Assembly: GCA_903857795.1 (NCBI GenBank)
Contig: CAIOGM010000067.1
Location: forward strand, 1 to 47,402
Source of the DNA: an uncultured Geobacter sp.
GTDB taxonomy: Bacteria > Desulfobacterota > Desulfuromonadia > Geobacterales > CAIOGM01
Direction: 5' to 3'
DNA: 47,402 nucleotides
Part shown: one piece after another, positions 35,089 to 43,575 of the stretch
Layout: each line of letters begins with the position of its first letter
Numbering within the stretch: the first letter of the stretch is position 1
Translations under genes and position numbers: made by a program
The notes under the pieces: generated by a model
Told to the model about the DNA's origin: nothing
The model's database searches: none
What the model saw: only the letters and a program-made list of their open reading frames with translations

Positions 35089-36432
35089 TCATAGGCCATA
35101 CTCCCGCCACCGGGCGGTGACCAGGTCAACGGTCTCCCGACGCTCAAGCGCTCTCCCCTGATCCCCCTTCCGGGTGGCGTCGACCCCCAGCAAAGTGCCG
35201 TCCGCTCCGAAAATCAGGTCCCGTTGCCAGTCGCAGCGGTTGACCGCCTGCCACCAGGCCCGGGCCGGGTCACACCCCGGGTCGGCATCCAGCACGACGA
35301 TGACCCTGGCCCGCCGAAGCGGTCCCGCCTCCCAGAGCTTCCGGATCAACTCACGAACGCTGCCACAGAGAGCGCTGTTCACGCCGACCAGGGCCGCACG
35401 GTGAAAGATGCTCTCCAGGGGCATGAGGATATCGACGATTCCGGGGTGCCGGCGCTGGAGCCAAGGGAGCATGAGCCGCTCCGCCGCCTTGGCCAGCCAG
35501 CAGTCCTCCTGGGGGGGCGGCCCCACCGCCGTGACCGGGATGACCGGCTGTTTCCGTCGGGTCATGGCGGTCACCCGGAAAAGCGGCGCCTGCCGGATTG
35601 GGGCATAACAACCGGTGTGGTTCCCGAAAGGGCCTTCCAAGCCCGTCTCACCCGGCAGCACATACCCTTCGATGATCACCTCGGCGCAGGCCGGTACAAG
35701 AAGCTCCGAAGTCAGGCAGCGGATCACCTCAATCGGCTCCCGGCGGAGCAGTCCGGCCAAGCGGAATTCATCGGGAAGCCCGGGGAGGGAAAATGATGCC
35801 GCCAGGATGAGCGGCGGCGCCCCTCCCAGAACAATGGCCACCGGCATCCTCCGACCGGACGCCTCATAACCACGGAAATGCCGTTCACCGTCGCTGCCGG
35901 GATACCACCCCAGCAGCGCCCGATCGGGGCCCAGCGCCTCAACCCGGTAGAGTCCGCAGTTCGGTTCGCCGGTTCCGGCATCGGCGGTGATCACCAGGGG
36001 GAGGGTCAGGTACCGTCCTCCGGCGGCGGCGCCGTCATCGGGCCACCCCCGCAGGAGCGGCAGGCTCCCCAGGTCGGGGAACTCCTCAATCACCTCACGG
36101 CAGGGGGGATCGGTAACGCACAGGGGGGGAGGCGCGGCTGTCCGCTCCAGCCGCTCCAGGATATGGGCCATGAGCGCCGGGAGGTCATCGAGACTCTCTA
36201 CCCCCAGAGCCAGCGCCATCCGGCGGGGAGAGCCGAAGATATTGGCTGCTGCCGGGAAGCGGCTCCCGGTCACCTTCTCGAAGAAGAGCCCCCTGTTGCC
36301 GTAAGGAAGCGCACTCACCCTGCCGGCGATCTCGGCAAGCTCCAGCTCCGGGTTAACCTCGGCAGCTATCCGGTGGAGTTCGCCCTGCTCTTCCAGCGCC
36401 CCGAGAAACTCGCTCCACCCCTTCCATGCCAT
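35089..36432 (-). CDS. UbiD-family decarboxylase (MqnL-type)
   Basis: This 447-residue protein belongs to the UbiD family, which decarboxylates aromatic or unsaturated acids with prenylated FMN from UbiX. Family features are the N-terminal ELHRIAAEVNPELELAEIAG, NIFGSPRRMALALG, and GETGLEGPFGNHTGCYAPI with the catalytic glutamate loop. With UbiX and an MqnP-like transferase beside it and two mqn genes downstream, it most likely removes the carboxylate of the naphthoate intermediate, a role called MqnL by some authors. It heads this minus-strand group. The AAGGG ribosome site is acceptable. Confidence 0.9.
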   Translation of the reverse strand: MAWKGWSEFLGALEEQGELHRIAAEVNPELELAEIAGRVSALPYGNRGLFFEKVTGSRFPAAANIFGSPRRMALALGVESLDDLPALMAHILERLERTAAPPPLCVTDPPCREVIEEFPDLGSLPLLRGWPDDGAAAGGRYLTLPLVITADAGTGEPNCGLYRVEALGPDRALLGWYPGSDGERHFRGYEASGRRMPVAIVLGGAPPLILAASFSLPGLPDEFRLAGLLRREPIEVIRCLTSELLVPACAEVIIEGYVLPGETGLEGPFGNHTGCYAPIRQAPLFRVTAMTRRKQPVIPVTAVGPPPQEDCWLAKAAERLMLPWLQRRHPGIVDILMPLESIFHRAALVGVNSALCGSVRELIRKLWEAGPLRRARVIVVLDADPGCDPARAWWQAVNRCDWQRDLIFGADGTLLGVDATRKGDQGRALERRETVDLVTARWREYGL

Positions 36433-36599
36433 TGACGTTTCGCCCTTTCACTCCCCATCTCCGTGAATTCATGTACCATTTACCCGGAACCATGACAACC
36501 TTTTTCTTCCGGGGAGGAGATGATCCCCCCGTTTCCTCTCCTCTCCCTTCATACAACGGCGATACCCCCGCAATGTCCCCGGGTGAACACTCCTTTTTA

Positions 36600-36630
36600 T
36601 TGACGGAGCCGCGCATTTTATTGCTATACT
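36600..36630 (+). promoter_or_regulatory. Probable promoter of the Uma2-family gene
   Basis: TTGACG (36600-36605) is followed by an extended -10, TGCTATACT, with TATACT at 36625-36630. The spacing is 19 bases, slightly long, but the TG extension compensates. It is about 30 bases upstream of the ATG at 36663 and 230 bases from the divergent ubiD homologue. Confidence 0.5.
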
Positions 36631-36662
36631 CCGGGCGCCAGAAGAGCTTGACAGGGGGAGTT

Positions 36663-37268
36663 ATGGGTCAGTTGGCGCGGAAAGAGGATGAGCATTTTAC
36701 CTATGGCGACTACCTTTCGTGGAATGACGACGAGCGGTGGGAGTTGATCGACGGGGTTCCTTACGATATGTCTCCGGCGCCACGAGTGGCGCATCAGCGA
36801 ATCCTGGGGAACTTGCATTATCAGTTGTTCCCGTGGTTTATTGATAAACCGTGCCAGCTCTTTCTTGCCCCCTTCGATGTCCGTCTGCCCGAGGCCGACG
36901 AAGCCGACGAGCGGGTGGCAACGGTGGTGCAACCCGACCTGTTGGTCGTCTGTGATCCCGGCAAGCTGGATCAGGCCGGCTGCCGCGGAGCACCGGACCT
37001 GATCATCGAGATACTCTCTCCGGGAACGGCGCACAAGGATCTGAAGATAAAGTTCGACCTCTACGAACGGGCCGGGGTCCGGGAGTACTGGATCGTGGAT
37101 CCGGCGGAACGAACGGTCATGCTCTTCACCGGAGACGGTGACGGGCGCTATGGCCGTCCGCAGGTGTATGGTGATCACGACAGGGTGCGGGTGTCGATTT
37201 TCCCCGGGGTAGAGGTCGCCCTTGCCCCGCTCTTCGCGGAACCTGTGGCCCAGGTGGGGCGGAGCTGA
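36663..37268 (+). CDS. Uma2-family protein (PD-(D/E)XK nuclease fold)
   Basis: This 201-residue protein belongs to the Uma2 (DUF820) family, often annotated as putative endonucleases though the natural role is unclear. Family hallmarks are FTYGDYLSWNDDERWELIDG, the QPDLLVVC strand with D92 and the GAPDLIIEILSPGTAHKDLK segment with D112 and E116. The last of these matches the restriction-nuclease-like core, followed by YERAGVREYWIVDP. I use ATG 36663, with a GGGGGAG site upstream. The longer frame back to 36426 runs through the promoter region. Tex follows 23 bases downstream. Confidence 0.88.
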   Translation: MGQLARKEDEHFTYGDYLSWNDDERWELIDGVPYDMSPAPRVAHQRILGNLHYQLFPWFIDKPCQLFLAPFDVRLPEADEADERVATVVQPDLLVVCDPGKLDQAGCRGAPDLIIEILSPGTAHKDLKIKFDLYERAGVREYWIVDPAERTVMLFTGDGDGRYGRPQVYGDHDRVRVSIFPGVEVALAPLFAEPVAQVGRS

Positions 37269-37291
37269 AACAGCCAACAGAGGAGCAGCAC

Positions 37292-39481
37292 GTGAGCAAT
37301 GAAGTAGCCAACAGGGATCAGCTCCTTCGTTTCATCATCGAAGCGACCGGCCTCAAACCGTTCCAGGTGGAGAACACCATAGAGCTCTTCGCCGAAGGAG
37401 GGACGGTCCCTTTCATCGCCCGGTACCGGAAGGAGCGGACCGGGGAGCTGGACGAGGTCCAGATCCGGACCATCGAGGAGCGGCTGGCCTACTTCACCGA
37501 ACTGGCAGAGCGGAAGCTGACGGTGCTGAAGGCGATCACTGAACAGGGGAAGCTGACTCCGGAGTTGGAAGGGCGGATCGGCAGCTGTCGCCAGAAGACG
37601 GAGCTGGAGGATCTCTACCTCCCCTACAAGCCGAAGCGGCGGACCAAGGCGACCATCGCCAGGGAGCGGGGGCTGGAGCCGCTGGCGGATATCATAGCGG
37701 CCCAGAAGCTGACAACCGGGAGCCCTGAAAGTGCGGCGCTCCCCTTCGTGGACCCGGAGCGCCAACTCCCCGACGTGGCGGCGGCCCTGGCCGGGGCAGG
37801 ACATATCCTGGCCGAACGGTTGAGCGACGACGCCGACGCCCGGGGAATGGTCCGCCGCCTGACCTGGGACGAAGGGATCGTCTGCTCCCGGGTGGCAACC
37901 GACCGGGTGGGGAGCGTCACCAAATTCGAGATGTATTACGACTACCGGGAGCCGCTGAAGGCGATCCCCTCCCACCGGATGCTGGCCATGCGCCGGGGGG
38001 AGAAGGAGGAGGTGCTCTTCCTCTCCATCGATGCTCCCGAGGAGGCGATTCTCCAGCGGTTGCAACGGCTGACTATCAAGGGGGCGAGCATCTTCAGGCC
38101 GCTCCTGGAGCAGGTGGTTGGAGACGCCTACAAGCGGCTCATCGCCCCCTCCATCGAGGTTGAGCTCCGGCTGGAGGCCAAGAAACGGGCCGATGAGGAG
38201 GCCATCGCGGTCTTTGCCCGGAACCTGCGCAATCTCCTGCTGGCCCCTCCCGCCGGGAACTTACGGACCCTGGGGGTCGATCCCGGTGTCCGGACCGGCG
38301 CCAAGCTGGCGGTGGTGGACCAGACCGGCCAACTCAAGGAGCACTCCGTCATCTACCCGCTCACCGGTGACGCCAAGGCGAGGAGCGCGGCGACAGAGCT
38401 GCTCCGGCTGGTGACCGGAGACGGCAGGGTGGAGATGATCGCCTGCGGCAACGGCACCGGCGGTCGGGAGACGGAGCGGTTCATGAAGGAAACCCTGGCC
38501 TCGGCCGGCCTGCAGATACCGGTGGTGATGGTCAGCGAGGCCGGGGCCAGCATCTACTCCGCCTCGGAGATCGCCCGGGAGGAGTTTCCCGAGCTGGACC
38601 TGACGGTGCGGGGAGCGATCTCCATCGGCCGGCGGCTCCAGGATCCCCTGGCGGAGCTGGTGAAGATCGACCCCAAGAGTATCGGCGTGGGGCAGTATCA
38701 GCATGACGTGAACCAGAGCGGGCTCGGCGCCTCCCTGGACGACGTGGTTGAGTCGTGCGTCAACTTCGTGGGGGTCGACCTGAACACCGCCTCCCGCCCG
38801 CTCCTCTCCTCCGTGGCCGGCATCGGCCCGTCACTGGCCAAGGCGATCGTGGCCTATCGGGACAAGCAGGGGGGATTTTCGGACCGCCAGGGGCTGAAGA
38901 AGGTCCCCCGTTTCGGCGACAAGGCCTTCGAGCAGGCGGCCGGATTCCTCCGGATCCGTGGTGGAAGCAACCCGCTGGACAACAGCGCGGTCCATCCGGA
39001 GAACTACCCCTTGGTCAGCCGGATGGCGGCAGAGCTCGGCGTCTCCGTGGCGGAGTTGGCGACCCGGGGAGAGCTGGTGGAGCGGCTGGATCTGAAGAAG
39101 TATCTGGGAGAGGGGATCGGCCTGCCGACCCTGCGGGACATCGCGGCGGAGCTCAGGAAGCCGGGACGGGATCCGCGTCAGGAGTTCGTGGCCCCGGCCT
39201 TTCGGGACGACGTGCAGGAGCTCCGGGACCTGCAGCCGGGGATGATGCTCCAGGGAACGGTCACCAACGTGGCGGCCTTCGGCGCCTTTGTCGATGTGGG
39301 GGTCCATCAGGACGGACTCGTCCATGTCAGCCATCTGGCAAAGAAGTTCGTCAAGAATCCCCACGAGGCGGTCCGGGTGGGAGAGCTGGTGACGGTAAAA
39401 GTGCTGACGGTGGATCTCCAGCGGAAGCGGATCGCGCTCTCCATCAAGGAGGCGGTCCAGGCAGATCAACGGCAAAACTAG
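37292..39481 (+). CDS. tex: RNA-binding transcription accessory protein Tex
   Basis: Tex is a bacterial relative of eukaryotic Spt6 that binds nucleic acids and influences transcription and stress responses. The 729-residue protein starts at GTG 37292, with AGAGGAG upstream. It has the N-terminal helical region with GTVPFIARYRKERTGELDEV, then a YqgF-like domain with LRTLGVDPGVRTGAKLAVVD, helix-hairpin-helix segments and a C-terminal S1 RNA-binding domain at about 648-722 (LQPGMMLQGTVTNVAAFGAF). All domains are present and the length is slightly below the E. coli protein. It is in the same direction as the Uma2 gene. Confidence 0.97.
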   Translation: MSNEVANRDQLLRFIIEATGLKPFQVENTIELFAEGGTVPFIARYRKERTGELDEVQIRTIEERLAYFTELAERKLTVLKAITEQGKLTPELEGRIGSCRQKTELEDLYLPYKPKRRTKATIARERGLEPLADIIAAQKLTTGSPESAALPFVDPERQLPDVAAALAGAGHILAERLSDDADARGMVRRLTWDEGIVCSRVATDRVGSVTKFEMYYDYREPLKAIPSHRMLAMRRGEKEEVLFLSIDAPEEAILQRLQRLTIKGASIFRPLLEQVVGDAYKRLIAPSIEVELRLEAKKRADEEAIAVFARNLRNLLLAPPAGNLRTLGVDPGVRTGAKLAVVDQTGQLKEHSVIYPLTGDAKARSAATELLRLVTGDGRVEMIACGNGTGGRETERFMKETLASAGLQIPVVMVSEAGASIYSASEIAREEFPELDLTVRGAISIGRRLQDPLAELVKIDPKSIGVGQYQHDVNQSGLGASLDDVVESCVNFVGVDLNTASRPLLSSVAGIGPSLAKAIVAYRDKQGGFSDRQGLKKVPRFGDKAFEQAAGFLRIRGGSNPLDNSAVHPENYPLVSRMAAELGVSVAELATRGELVERLDLKKYLGEGIGLPTLRDIAAELRKPGRDPRQEFVAPAFRDDVQELRDLQPGMMLQGTVTNVAAFGAFVDVGVHQDGLVHVSHLAKKFVKNPHEAVRVGELVTVKVLTVDLQRKRIALSIKEAVQADQRQN

Positions 39482-39539
39482 AAAAAGCAGTCCACCACGG
39501 AGACACAGAGAGAAGCTTTTCAGTTCAGCACTACCGCAG

Positions 39540-39627
39540 CCCCATCCCCCTCCCAACCTCCCCCTTGAAGGGGGAGGAGCCTATAAATCCCCTCCCTTTC
39601 AAGGGGAGGGTTAGGGTGGAGATGGGG
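39540..39627. repeat. Inverted repeat CCCCATC...GATGGGG, copy 2
   Basis: The unit begins CCCCATC (39540-39546) and ends GATGGGG (39621-39627), with two internal hairpins: CCTCCCCC/GGGGGAGG around TTGAA, and CCCTCCC/GGGAGGG-type arms. The same type of sequence, shortened, is at 31394-31431. A further sequence, CACCACGGAGACACAGAG, at 39493-39510 looks like another dispersed repeat. The 206-base gap 39482-39687 contains nothing else recognisable. Confidence 0.65.
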
Positions 39628-39687
39628 TTAACAGCTTAATCTGTGGGTAAAATCTGAGTTAAACCTTTTTTTGGCTGGGAGTGGTTT

Positions 39688-40080
39688 ATGCAGCTGCGAA
39701 TCTATTATGAGGACACCGACGCGGGGGGGGTGGTCTACCACGCCAACTACCTGGGTTATTTCGAACGGGCCAGGACGGAGTTCTTACGGCTGCGCGGACT
39801 CTCGGTCAAAGAGCTCCACGAGGAGGGAGCCATCTTCCCGGTGATCCGGGTGGAGGCCGACTTCAAGGCCCCGGCCCGGCTGGATGATCTTCTCCGGATC
39901 GACACTACAGTCCTGACGGTGGGGAAGAGCTCGTTCACCCTGCTCCAGCAGGCCATCCGTCAGGAAGACGGCCGGCTCCTCGTGGAGGCGAAGATCACGC
40001 TGGCCTGCGTCGCCCCGGGGATGAAGGCGAAGCGTCTCCCCGCACCGCTCAAGGCGCTCCTGGAGCAGGCCCATGCCTGA
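39688..40080 (+). CDS. ybgC: YbgC-type acyl-CoA thioesterase
   Basis: This 130-residue hot-dog fold protein hydrolyses acyl-CoA thioesters. The signature IYYEDTDAGGVVYHANYLGY, followed by FERARTE, holds the catalytic aspartate in the DTDxxGVVYHxxY pattern and is complete. YbgC is usually found with the tol-pal genes; none are seen here. It starts with ATG at 39688 after a spacer with no strong ribosome site (GGGAG at a distance). Its 3' end overlaps the glycosyltransferase start by eight bases, so the pair is translated together. Confidence 0.93.
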   Translation: MQLRIYYEDTDAGGVVYHANYLGYFERARTEFLRLRGLSVKELHEEGAIFPVIRVEADFKAPARLDDLLRIDTTVLTVGKSSFTLLQQAIRQEDGRLLVEAKITLACVAPGMKAKRLPAPLKALLEQAHA

Positions 40081-41077
40081 CCCGGCGCTCTCCGTACTCC
40101 TCCCGGTGCGCAACGGCGCCCCCTACCTGGCCGCGGCCCTGGACTCCATCGTCCGACAGAGCCTGGTGGAGTGGGAGCTGGTGGTCGTTGACGACCACTC
40201 CGCTGATGAAACACCCCGGATCCTGGCTGACTATGTCCGCCGCGACCCGCGTATCCGGGTCATCACCCCGGAAGGCGCCGGACTGGTTCCTGCCCTCAAC
40301 GCCGGACTCGCCGCCTGCCGTGCCCCGCTGGTGGCGCGGATGGACGCCGACGATATCTCCCACCCCCACCGGCTGCAACGGCAACTGGAGTTTCTGGAGC
40401 GCGACCCCGCTCTTGGCCTCGTGGCCTGCAACTTTCGCCACGTTCCCCGGCAGCAGCTCCGGGTGGGGATGCACGCCTACGAGACGTGGCAGAACGGCCT
40501 CATCACCCATGAGCAGATCCAGCGGGACCTGTTCGTGGAATCCCCCTTTGTCCACCCCACGGTCATGTTCCGCAAACAGCTGGTGGAGCAGGTGGGGGGA
40601 TATCGGGAGTGCGGCTGGAGTGAGGATTACGACCTCTGGCTTCGGCTGGCCGCCGCCGGGGTCCGGTTCGCCCGGCTCCCCGAGACCCTCTTCTATTGGC
40701 GGGACCGTCCTGACCGGCTCACCCGCACCGATCCGGCCTACAGCGCCGCGGCCTTCCGCGCCTGCAAGGCCCACTACCTGAAACTCGGCTTCCTCTCGCA
40801 GGTCGATCAGGTGACGCTGGTGGGGGCGGGGAAAGAGGGACGGGCCTGGCGGCGCGCCCTGGCGGCAGTGGGAATCGGCGTGAACCGCTGGATCGATGCC
40901 GATCCCCGGAAACAGGGGCGACTCCTCCATGGGGCGCCGGTCCTCCTTCCCGATACGGAGCTTTTGTCGGGAAGGCTCCTGGTGACCGTTGGCACCCGTG
41001 GCGCTCGGGTAGGACTCCGGGAGTGGCTAACCCGGCGCGGCCTGATCGAAGGGGTGAATCTCCTCTTCGTCACCTGA
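40073..41077 (+). CDS. Family 2 glycosyltransferase with a C-terminal Rossmann-like domain
   Basis: Residues 1-235 are a GT-A fold family 2 glycosyltransferase: LSVLLPVRNGAPYLAAALDS, then VVVDDHS at 37-43 and VARMDADDISHPHRL with the metal-binding DADD at 91-94. Later come HPTVMFRK and the ED-x-D-x-W-L motif WSEDYDLWLRL. Residues from about 245 on are different: VTLVGAGKEGRAWRRALAAV suggests a glycine-rich nucleotide-binding loop, with RWIDADPRKQGRLLHGAPVL in the style of the N-terminal domain of PglD-like sugar acyltransferases. The sugar and acceptor are unknown. Its overlap with ybgC suggests coupled expression. Confidence 0.9.
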   Translation: MPDPALSVLLPVRNGAPYLAAALDSIVRQSLVEWELVVVDDHSADETPRILADYVRRDPRIRVITPEGAGLVPALNAGLAACRAPLVARMDADDISHPHRLQRQLEFLERDPALGLVACNFRHVPRQQLRVGMHAYETWQNGLITHEQIQRDLFVESPFVHPTVMFRKQLVEQVGGYRECGWSEDYDLWLRLAAAGVRFARLPETLFYWRDRPDRLTRTDPAYSAAAFRACKAHYLKLGFLSQVDQVTLVGAGKEGRAWRRALAAVGIGVNRWIDADPRKQGRLLHGAPVLLPDTELLSGRLLVTVGTRGARVGLREWLTRRGLIEGVNLLFVT

Positions 41078-41097
41078 GTCGGGTTCAAGAGCAGCTG

Positions 41098-41676
41098 CTA
41101 CTTTTCCACAGGAATGATCCTGACCGCCAGCGGTTCGGTGGCTTTGAGAAAGACCTTGTCCCCCTTGAGCAGATACCGCAACCGGCTGACCCTCTCATCG
41201 GCCCGGTACGTCCGGCTGCTCCCGTCGGCCCCCTTGAACGTGACCGTCCGATTGTCATAGTCGATGGCTTCCACCGTCCCCAACCCCTCCACCGTGTCCA
41301 CGGGCAATCCGTCAGAATCCTTCCCCCGGGGCGCAACGGTGACCTCCTTGAGGTACCCGGGACGGGACTTGCCGTCCGGCTTGCGGACGATGACCGCCAC
41401 CGCATCCAGGTACTCGGCAGAGACCTGGTCCCCCTTCTTGAGCTCTCCGAAATTCTTGACTTTCTTGCTGATCTTGAGGGTAACGCTCTTGTCGCCCGCC
41501 CCCTTGAGGGTGATGATCCTCCGCTCCTGATCGATGCTCTCCACCATAGCGGAAACCACGATGTAATCGGCGCTCACGATCCCCTTGTCCGCTCCGGTCG
41601 CCGCCGCCACCGGTCGTGCAGGAACCCCCGTACCGAACGCCACCGCAGCCGCCAGAAGTACTGCCATTTTTTTCAT
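41098..41676 (-). CDS. Secreted protein with two repeated beta domains
   Basis: This 192-residue protein starts with a signal peptide (MKKMAVLLAAAVAFGTGVPA and on to AAA). The mature part has two similar segments, 44-98 and 134-190. Each opens with V-E-x-I-D (VESIDQERRIITLKGAGDKS and VEAIDYDNRTVTFKGADGSS), then a KKGD or LKGD turn and a VI-type ending. The look is that of small OB-fold-like beta barrels (DUF5666-like). I use ATG 41676, with GGAGG seven bases upstream, rather than an in-frame start 30 bases earlier. Function is unknown; it may bind ligands in the periplasm. It converges on the glycosyltransferase gene. Confidence 0.75.
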   Translation of the reverse strand: MKKMAVLLAAAVAFGTGVPARPVAAATGADKGIVSADYIVVSAMVESIDQERRIITLKGAGDKSVTLKISKKVKNFGELKKGDQVSAEYLDAVAVIVRKPDGKSRPGYLKEVTVAPRGKDSDGLPVDTVEGLGTVEAIDYDNRTVTFKGADGSSRTYRADERVSRLRYLLKGDKVFLKATEPLAVRIIPVEK

Positions 41677-41918
41677 ACCCTGCCTCCGTAGATTGTTAAG
41701 CTGCACTGTATCACACTCTCAGTCAGAGAGAAAACCAGATTCAGAAAACGGTCTTGAAATTGGTATGAATAATGTAGGGGCAAAACGCTTTCTTCTTTTG
41801 CGGAAGGCAACGCATCTCCACTGTTTGTTCGTTATGCGAGGAAACGCACCATGTTAGCTTCTTGCCGGTCGACCGGATTCGCTCTTTCTCTATGTTACCG
41901 GCCGGACAGGTACGGCAA

Positions 41919-42593
41919 ATGACCGGATTCTTGTCAGCCGAATGGCGGAGGAGCAGGAACTCCGGCCGGCTCATGGGGGCAATATGTACGTCCGCGCTCT
42001 TACTCCAGCTCTGCGGCGTCGTGGCAGCGGGCGCCGACAACGGCGCCCCAGGCGATTCGGTCCCACAGGAATTTTATGATCACCCCCTCATCTTCCTCAG
42101 CATCTCGATCCTCCTCTCCCTCCTCGTGGCGATTCTCTCCCTGAGCCGGCAAAAAATCCAGGCATCCGAACGGAGGTATCGCGCCCTCTTCCAGGACAAC
42201 GGGGCGATAATGCTCCTCATCGACCCGATTTCTCTCCGGATCATGGATGCCAACCCCGCGGCCTGCGCCTTCTACGGGTGGAGTCCCTCCGACCTCCTGA
42301 CCATGCGGATTGTCGATATCTGCTCCATACCGGAGGCGGAGGTCAGAGAGATCTATGAAGACGTTATCAATAACGAGAGACGCCGGTTCCGTGCCCGCCA
42401 CCGTCTGGTCTCGGGTGAAGAGCGGAATGTGGAGATAAACGCCATGCCGTACCGGGTCGACGAACGTGATTGTCTTTTCTCCATCATCCACGACGTCACC
42501 TCTGACAGCAATGAATCAGGAGAAAACTCATGGAAACCGTGCTCAACCCTGGTGAACTCAGGGTACTCGGCTGTCTCATCGAAAAAGAGCTGA
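41919..42593 (+). CDS. Membrane-anchored PAS-domain sensor without an output domain
   Basis: The protein has an N-terminal hydrophobic or signal stretch (SALLLQLCGVVAAGA), a second membrane segment (LIFLSISILLSLLVAILSLS) and a PAS domain (about 105-205) with RYRALFQDNGAIMLLIDPIS, AACAFYGWSPSDLLTM and a PAC ending FSIIHDVTSD. No kinase, cyclase or other output follows. The last 21 codons read into the start of the next gene in another frame, a 64-base overlap that looks accidental and suggests 3' truncation. The start is uncertain: ATG 41919, ATG 41973 and TTG 41862 are all possible. I use 41919. Confidence 0.65.
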   Translation: MTGFLSAEWRRSRNSGRLMGAICTSALLLQLCGVVAAGADNGAPGDSVPQEFYDHPLIFLSISILLSLLVAILSLSRQKIQASERRYRALFQDNGAIMLLIDPISLRIMDANPAACAFYGWSPSDLLTMRIVDICSIPEAEVREIYEDVINNERRRFRARHRLVSGEERNVEINAMPYRVDERDCLFSIIHDVTSDSNESGENSWKPCSTLVNSGYSAVSSKKS

Positions 42594-43189
42594 CAACCCC
42601 GGAATATTACCCTCTCACCCTCAACGCCCTGACCAACGCCTGCAACCAGAAATCGAACCGCGAGCCGGTGCTGGGACTGGAAGAGTCCGACGTGGTCCGG
42701 GCGCTGGACTCGCTCCGGTTCAAGCAGCTGGTGGTGCTCTCCAATGACGGCGGCCGGGTCCCCAAATACCGCCATATCCTGGCCGAGCGGCTCCGGCTGG
42801 TACCGGAGGAGCTGGCGCTGCTCGGCGAGCTGCTGCTGCGCGGTCCGCAGACCGTCGGAGAGCTCCGCACCCGGGCCGAGCGGATGACTCACTTCCCCGA
42901 TCTCGCCACCGTGGAAGAGATCCTGGGAGAGCTCATGACCCAGGAACAGCCCCTGGTGACCCGGCTCCCCCGCCAGCCGGGGAGAAAGGAGCCGCGCTAC
43001 GCCCACCTCTTCTCCGGGGAACCGGAGGTTGCCGTTGAAGAGAGTTCACCGCCTCCGGAAGCGGCGCGACTCCGGGTCATGGCCGGTGATGAACGGCTCG
43101 CCAAGGTGGAGGAGGAGGTTGGGGCGCTGCGAACGGAGGTGGCGGAGCTGCGGCGGATAGTCGCCGAGTTCAGGGCCCAGTTCGAATAG
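42530..43189 (+). CDS. YceH family protein (DUF480)
   Basis: This 219-residue protein belongs to the YceH/DUF480 family, made of two winged-helix domains of unknown function. The family start is LNPGELRVLGCLIEKELTTP, followed by EYYPLTLNALTNACNQKSNR. The second domain includes LALLGELLLRGPQTVGELRT and then RAERM. A C-terminal coiled-coil stretch, about 185-219 (KVEEEVGALRTEVAELRRIV), is predicted. A nucleic-acid role is suggested by the fold, not shown. AGGAGAA precedes the ATG. It overlaps the end of the PAS gene by 64 bases. Confidence 0.92.
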   Translation: METVLNPGELRVLGCLIEKELTTPEYYPLTLNALTNACNQKSNREPVLGLEESDVVRALDSLRFKQLVVLSNDGGRVPKYRHILAERLRLVPEELALLGELLLRGPQTVGELRTRAERMTHFPDLATVEEILGELMTQEQPLVTRLPRQPGRKEPRYAHLFSGEPEVAVEESSPPPEAARLRVMAGDERLAKVEEEVGALRTEVAELRRIVAEFRAQFE

Positions 43190-43271
43190 AGTGGAGTTTA
43201 ATGGCGCTCTTGTCTTTTTACCCGCAGCGTGGTACATATCGAGCCGTATTTTCCCCTGAAACGGAGCCGTC

Positions 43272-43559
43272 ATGAAGATTACCCGTACGGATGTGGAGCA
43301 TGTGGCGCGGTTGGCGCGGCTGGAGCTGAGCGACCAGGAGGCGGAGACCTTCACCGGCCAGATGGATGCCATCCTCTCCTATGTGGAGAAGCTGAACGAA
43401 CTGGATACCGGGGGGATCGTCCCCACCTCTCATGCGGTCCCCATGGAGAACTCCTTCCGTGACGACGTGGCGCGTCCCGGCATCGGCGTCGAGGCGGCCC
43501 TGGCCAACGCTCCCGACCGGGTCGGCAGCTTCTACCGGGTCCCCAAGGTCATCGAATAG
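43272..43559 (+). CDS. gatC: Aspartyl/glutamyl-tRNA amidotransferase subunit C
   Basis: GatC is the small subunit of GatCAB, which converts misacylated Glu-tRNA(Gln) or Asp-tRNA(Asn) to the correct amide. The 95-residue protein shows the family pattern VEHVARLARLELSDQEAETF, TGQMDAILSYVEKLNELDT and the C-terminal RDDVARPGI. In most genomes gatA and gatB follow gatC. Here the next gene is an unrelated radical SAM enzyme and no gatA or gatB is in the window. GatC appears intact. Confidence 0.95.
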   Translation: MKITRTDVEHVARLARLELSDQEAETFTGQMDAILSYVEKLNELDTGGIVPTSHAVPMENSFRDDVARPGIGVEAALANAPDRVGSFYRVPKVIE

Positions 43560-43575
43560 CAGGCCGGAGCCATGC

